From CAZSHX01 sp964606895 (GTDB lineage: Bacteria; Bacteroidota; Ignavibacteria; Kapaibacteriales; UBA2268): DNA of 64,000 nucleotides. The notes under the pieces were generated by a model that saw only the letters and a program-made list of their open reading frames with translations, was not told the DNA's origin and made no database searches. Position 1 is the stretch's first letter, and each line of letters begins with the position of its first letter. The stretch covers positions 73,507 through 137,506 of the forward strand of contig CAZSHX010000001.1 of NCBI GenBank assembly GCA_964606895.1, in the 5' to 3' direction. Shown here piece by piece: positions 62,112 through 64,000 of the stretch. Made by a program: the position numbers and the translations under genes.

Positions 62112-62948
62112 ATGAACAAAAAAAAGATATTTACAGCGCTTTCGGCAGTTTTGCTCGCAATAGTAATGGTTGTTTTCGGATTTCTGAACGAAGTTCCCTA
62201 TCTGAAAGCCGGAGCGGCATATCAACAACAACAATTTCGCTACTTGAAAAATGATGCCTACGGATTTGGCGAAAGGCTGGACTACAAGGTGAAATATGGC
62301 TTTGTTGTTGCCGGCGACGGTTTTTTTCATATCCAGTCCAAACCAATAATCAGGGCAAACAGGGAATGTTTCGATATTCGTTTTCAGGTCAGCAGTTTGA
62401 AATCACTGGAATGGCTCTATAAAGTAACTGACCAGTATCGTACAGCCATGGATGTATCGGGGCTTTTCCCCTGGGAATTTGTTCAGATTATCAGAGAGGG
62501 CAAGTACAAAAAAGATTACAAGGCAAGTTTTGATCAGGCAAATAATACTGCCTATGCCGACAACCGAAAATTCAAAATACCAAGTTATACTTATGATATT
62601 GTAAGTGCGTTTTTCTATGTCAGAACTTTGAATTTGAGCAGTATGAAGAAAGATTCTACTTTTTATATGCAGAACTTTTTTGATAATGAAGTGAACAAAC
62701 TTGGCGTTAGAATTTTGGGCAGGGAAATTGTAGAAACCGAAGCCGGAAAGTTCAGATGTATTGTGATTGAGCCCATAATTTTAAAGGGTGGACTTTTTAA
62801 ATCCGAAGCTAATATTTATATTTATCTGACTGACGACGAAAGAAAAATCCCTGTTAAAGTAGCTACCAAAATCATTATCGGTTATGTTTCTGCCGAGCTT
62901 GTCAGCTACAGAGGCACAAGAGGTCCGATTAGAGCAAAAATTAATTAA
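62112..62948 (+). CDS. DUF3108 family envelope protein
   Basis: The 278-residue protein has an N-terminal signal or anchor (about 5-25) and the DUF3108 pattern: FGERLDYKVKYGFVVAGDG, TDQYRTAMDVSGLFPWEF, and DDERKIPVKVATKIIIGYV near the end. The family has a lipoprotein-carrier-like beta fold and often lies with envelope genes. lolA follows after 17 bases, which fits a role in lipid or lipoprotein handling. Confidence 0.85.
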   Translation: MNKKKIFTALSAVLLAIVMVVFGFLNEVPYLKAGAAYQQQQFRYLKNDAYGFGERLDYKVKYGFVVAGDGFFHIQSKPIIRANRECFDIRFQVSSLKSLEWLYKVTDQYRTAMDVSGLFPWEFVQIIREGKYKKDYKASFDQANNTAYADNRKFKIPSYTYDIVSAFFYVRTLNLSSMKKDSTFYMQNFFDNEVNKLGVRILGREIVETEAGKFRCIVIEPIILKGGLFKSEANIYIYLTDDERKIPVKVATKIIIGYVSAELVSYRGTRGPIRAKIN

Positions 62949-62965
62949 CAATTGAAAATAAAATC

Positions 62966-63592
62966 ATGAAAACCCTAATAGTAATTTTTTTAATATTGGC
63001 AATTTTACTGCCAAACCAAGCATTTTCTCAGAAATCAAAAGAAGAAATTCATCGCGACCTTTTGAAAAAATACGATAAACTTAGTTCCATCGAACTTAAC
63101 TTTGCCATGAAAGGAAACAGCGATTTTCAGGGTACCGTAAAAGCCAAAAAGGGGAATAAGTATTTCCTGCGAATGCCAATTATGACCGTGATTTGCAACG
63201 GAAAGCAAGTCTGGAACTATAATGAAAAGGATAAAAAAGTAATTGTTTCCACCTTCGATAAAAATGCTGTTGGTTCATTTTCTATTGATAAATTTTTCTT
63301 TTCGTTTCTGAATGACTTTACTCCCGATAAACTCGTCAGGGAGCAGACTTCGGGCAAAACAAGTATATACGTTATCAGTTTTCTTCCGAAAGACAAAAGC
63401 AAAACTAATCAATTAAGGTCATTCAAAGTATGGCTTTCAAAAAATCAAAATGATATTACAACAATCGAATTTGACAATAACGGAAATGTCCAGCGATTTG
63501 ATGTCAGCCGTATAAAAGTAAATGCCAAGTTTAACGATAAAATTTTCGATTTTGTTGCACCCAAAGGTGTTGAAGTAATTGATTTGAAATAA
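62966..63592 (+). CDS. lolA: Outer-membrane lipoprotein carrier protein LolA family
   Basis: The 208-residue protein has a signal peptide (about 1-21, ending AFSQ) and the LolA fold pattern: a helix KYDKLSSIELNFAMKG, then GTVKAKKGNKYFLRMP and VICNGKQVWNYNEKDKKV. LolA carries lipoproteins through the periplasm. The sequence is diverged, so a LolA-like carrier of other lipids is possible. It ends the group with the DUF3108 gene. Confidence 0.87.
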   Translation: MKTLIVIFLILAILLPNQAFSQKSKEEIHRDLLKKYDKLSSIELNFAMKGNSDFQGTVKAKKGNKYFLRMPIMTVICNGKQVWNYNEKDKKVIVSTFDKNAVGSFSIDKFFFSFLNDFTPDKLVREQTSGKTSIYVISFLPKDKSKTNQLRSFKVWLSKNQNDITTIEFDNNGNVQRFDVSRIKVNAKFNDKIFDFVAPKGVEVIDLK

Positions 63593-63604
63593 GTTAAAAA
63601 GTGT

Positions 63605-64000
63605 TTATCTACTCTTTCCTCTGCCTGCTATTTTGAAAGAATTAAGGACTATATTGTTTTCCACTAAATTTACTTCATCATAGAGGTTCATCACTGCACA
63701 GGCATGATTTGGGATGATTTCAAGTCTTTCGCCTATTTTGAATGTTTCATCCGTAAATTCAATTACTCCATGCTCTTCACTCAGCCTGACAATTTTTGCA
63801 TTTTTACCAATGATGAATCCATAACTGTCAGCAAATTTCGAACCGGAAGGACATTTATCAAGAGCAAGTGACTTATGTCCGGCATCAATAACGGCTCTTC
63901 CCTTTTCAGGAAGGCTGATCACAGTAGCAATGACCTTCAGGGCACCATCCTCCAGGGTTGCCGAGCCAAGAGAAACTTGGGTCATATCATGGAAAACATA
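63605..64000 (-). CDS. D-serine dehydratase-like / D-threonine aldolase family protein, C-terminal part
   Basis: The frame is open to base 64000, so the start and the PLP barrel are outside. The visible 130 residues are the C-terminal domain with the zinc-site PNHACAVMNLYDE (His and Cys ligands) and the SLPEKGRAVIDAGHKSLALD motif of DSD1-type PLP enzymes. These enzymes break down D-serine or D-threonine. The gene is convergent with lolA. Confidence 0.88.
   Translation of the reverse strand, partial: YVFHDMTQVSLGSATLEDGALKVIATVISLPEKGRAVIDAGHKSLALDKCPSGSKFADSYGFIIGKNAKIVRLSEEHGVIEFTDETFKIGERLEIIPNHACAVMNLYDEVNLVENNIVLNSFKIAGRGKSR

Overview
The window is AT-rich chromosomal DNA from a Gram-negative bacterium of the Bacteroidota/Chlorobiota/Ignavibacteriota/Kapabacteria assemblage. 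The evidence is five secreted proteins with type IX secretion (T9SS) C-terminal sorting domains, a TANNTTTG-type promoter box, lipoproteins with Bacteroidota-like signals, a DUF5686 outer-membrane protein and many multiheme cytochromes. A Kapabacteria- or Ignavibacteria-like lineage is my best guess; it is an inference from gene content. No rRNA, tRNA, CRISPR array, phage or intact insertion sequence was seen.

Layout. 1-2272 (minus): a truncated caspase-like gene, an island of palindromic repeats, and queF-queD of the queuosine pathway. 3064-7928 (plus): a four-gene operon (KAS III-like synthase, PAPS sulfotransferase, cysD, cysNC) that looks like a dedicated sulfation system. 8152-17638 (minus): seven genes for an apparent extracellular electron transfer conduit, comprising two NHL propellers, cytochromes with about 12, 4, 5 and 11 haem motifs, an outer-membrane beta-barrel, and a cytochrome fused to an OmpA-like domain. 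18364-20210 (minus): accB-accC. 20427-26358 (minus): three tandem T9SS cargo proteins with nearly identical tails. 26564-36745: a DUF5686 protein, an interrupted lipoprotein gene, an FMN-reductase-like gene with a 5' frameshift, another T9SS propeller, fructose-6-phosphate aldolase, a chalcone-isomerase-like protein, a CNNM/CBS protein and a lipoprotein. 36861-46316: a TPR protein, an orphan ABC-2 permease, then a plus-strand run fmt-nadK-radical SAM-AI-2E transporter-GT9-GT39. 46571-54199: a MarR regulator, then (minus) holB-ricT and a three-gene NuoE/NuoF/GltD-like flavoprotein complex resembling Stn-family transhydrogenases. 54352-58762: a fused E1 alpha/beta 2-oxoacid dehydrogenase and two secreted proteins. 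59099-59613: a YefM-YoeB toxin-antitoxin pair. 59614-61225: a second palindromic repeat island in the opposite orientation to the first. 61296-64000: a lipoprotein, a DUF3108 protein, LolA and the end of a D-serine-dehydratase-like gene.

How the parts work together. The cytochrome/propeller/barrel genes could carry electrons from the inner membrane across periplasm and outer membrane, and the NuoE/NuoF/GltD-like complex would balance NADH, NADPH and possibly ferredoxin. The sulfation operon makes its own PAPS and carries a sulfotransferase plus a carbon-carbon bond-forming thiolase-fold enzyme, so a sulfated lipid or polyketide-like product is plausible. The strongest unexplained signals are the peptidoglycan-tethered cytochrome fusion, the sulfation operon, and families of short palindromic repeats that fill two islands and also sit inside the coding sequence of T9SS sorting domains.
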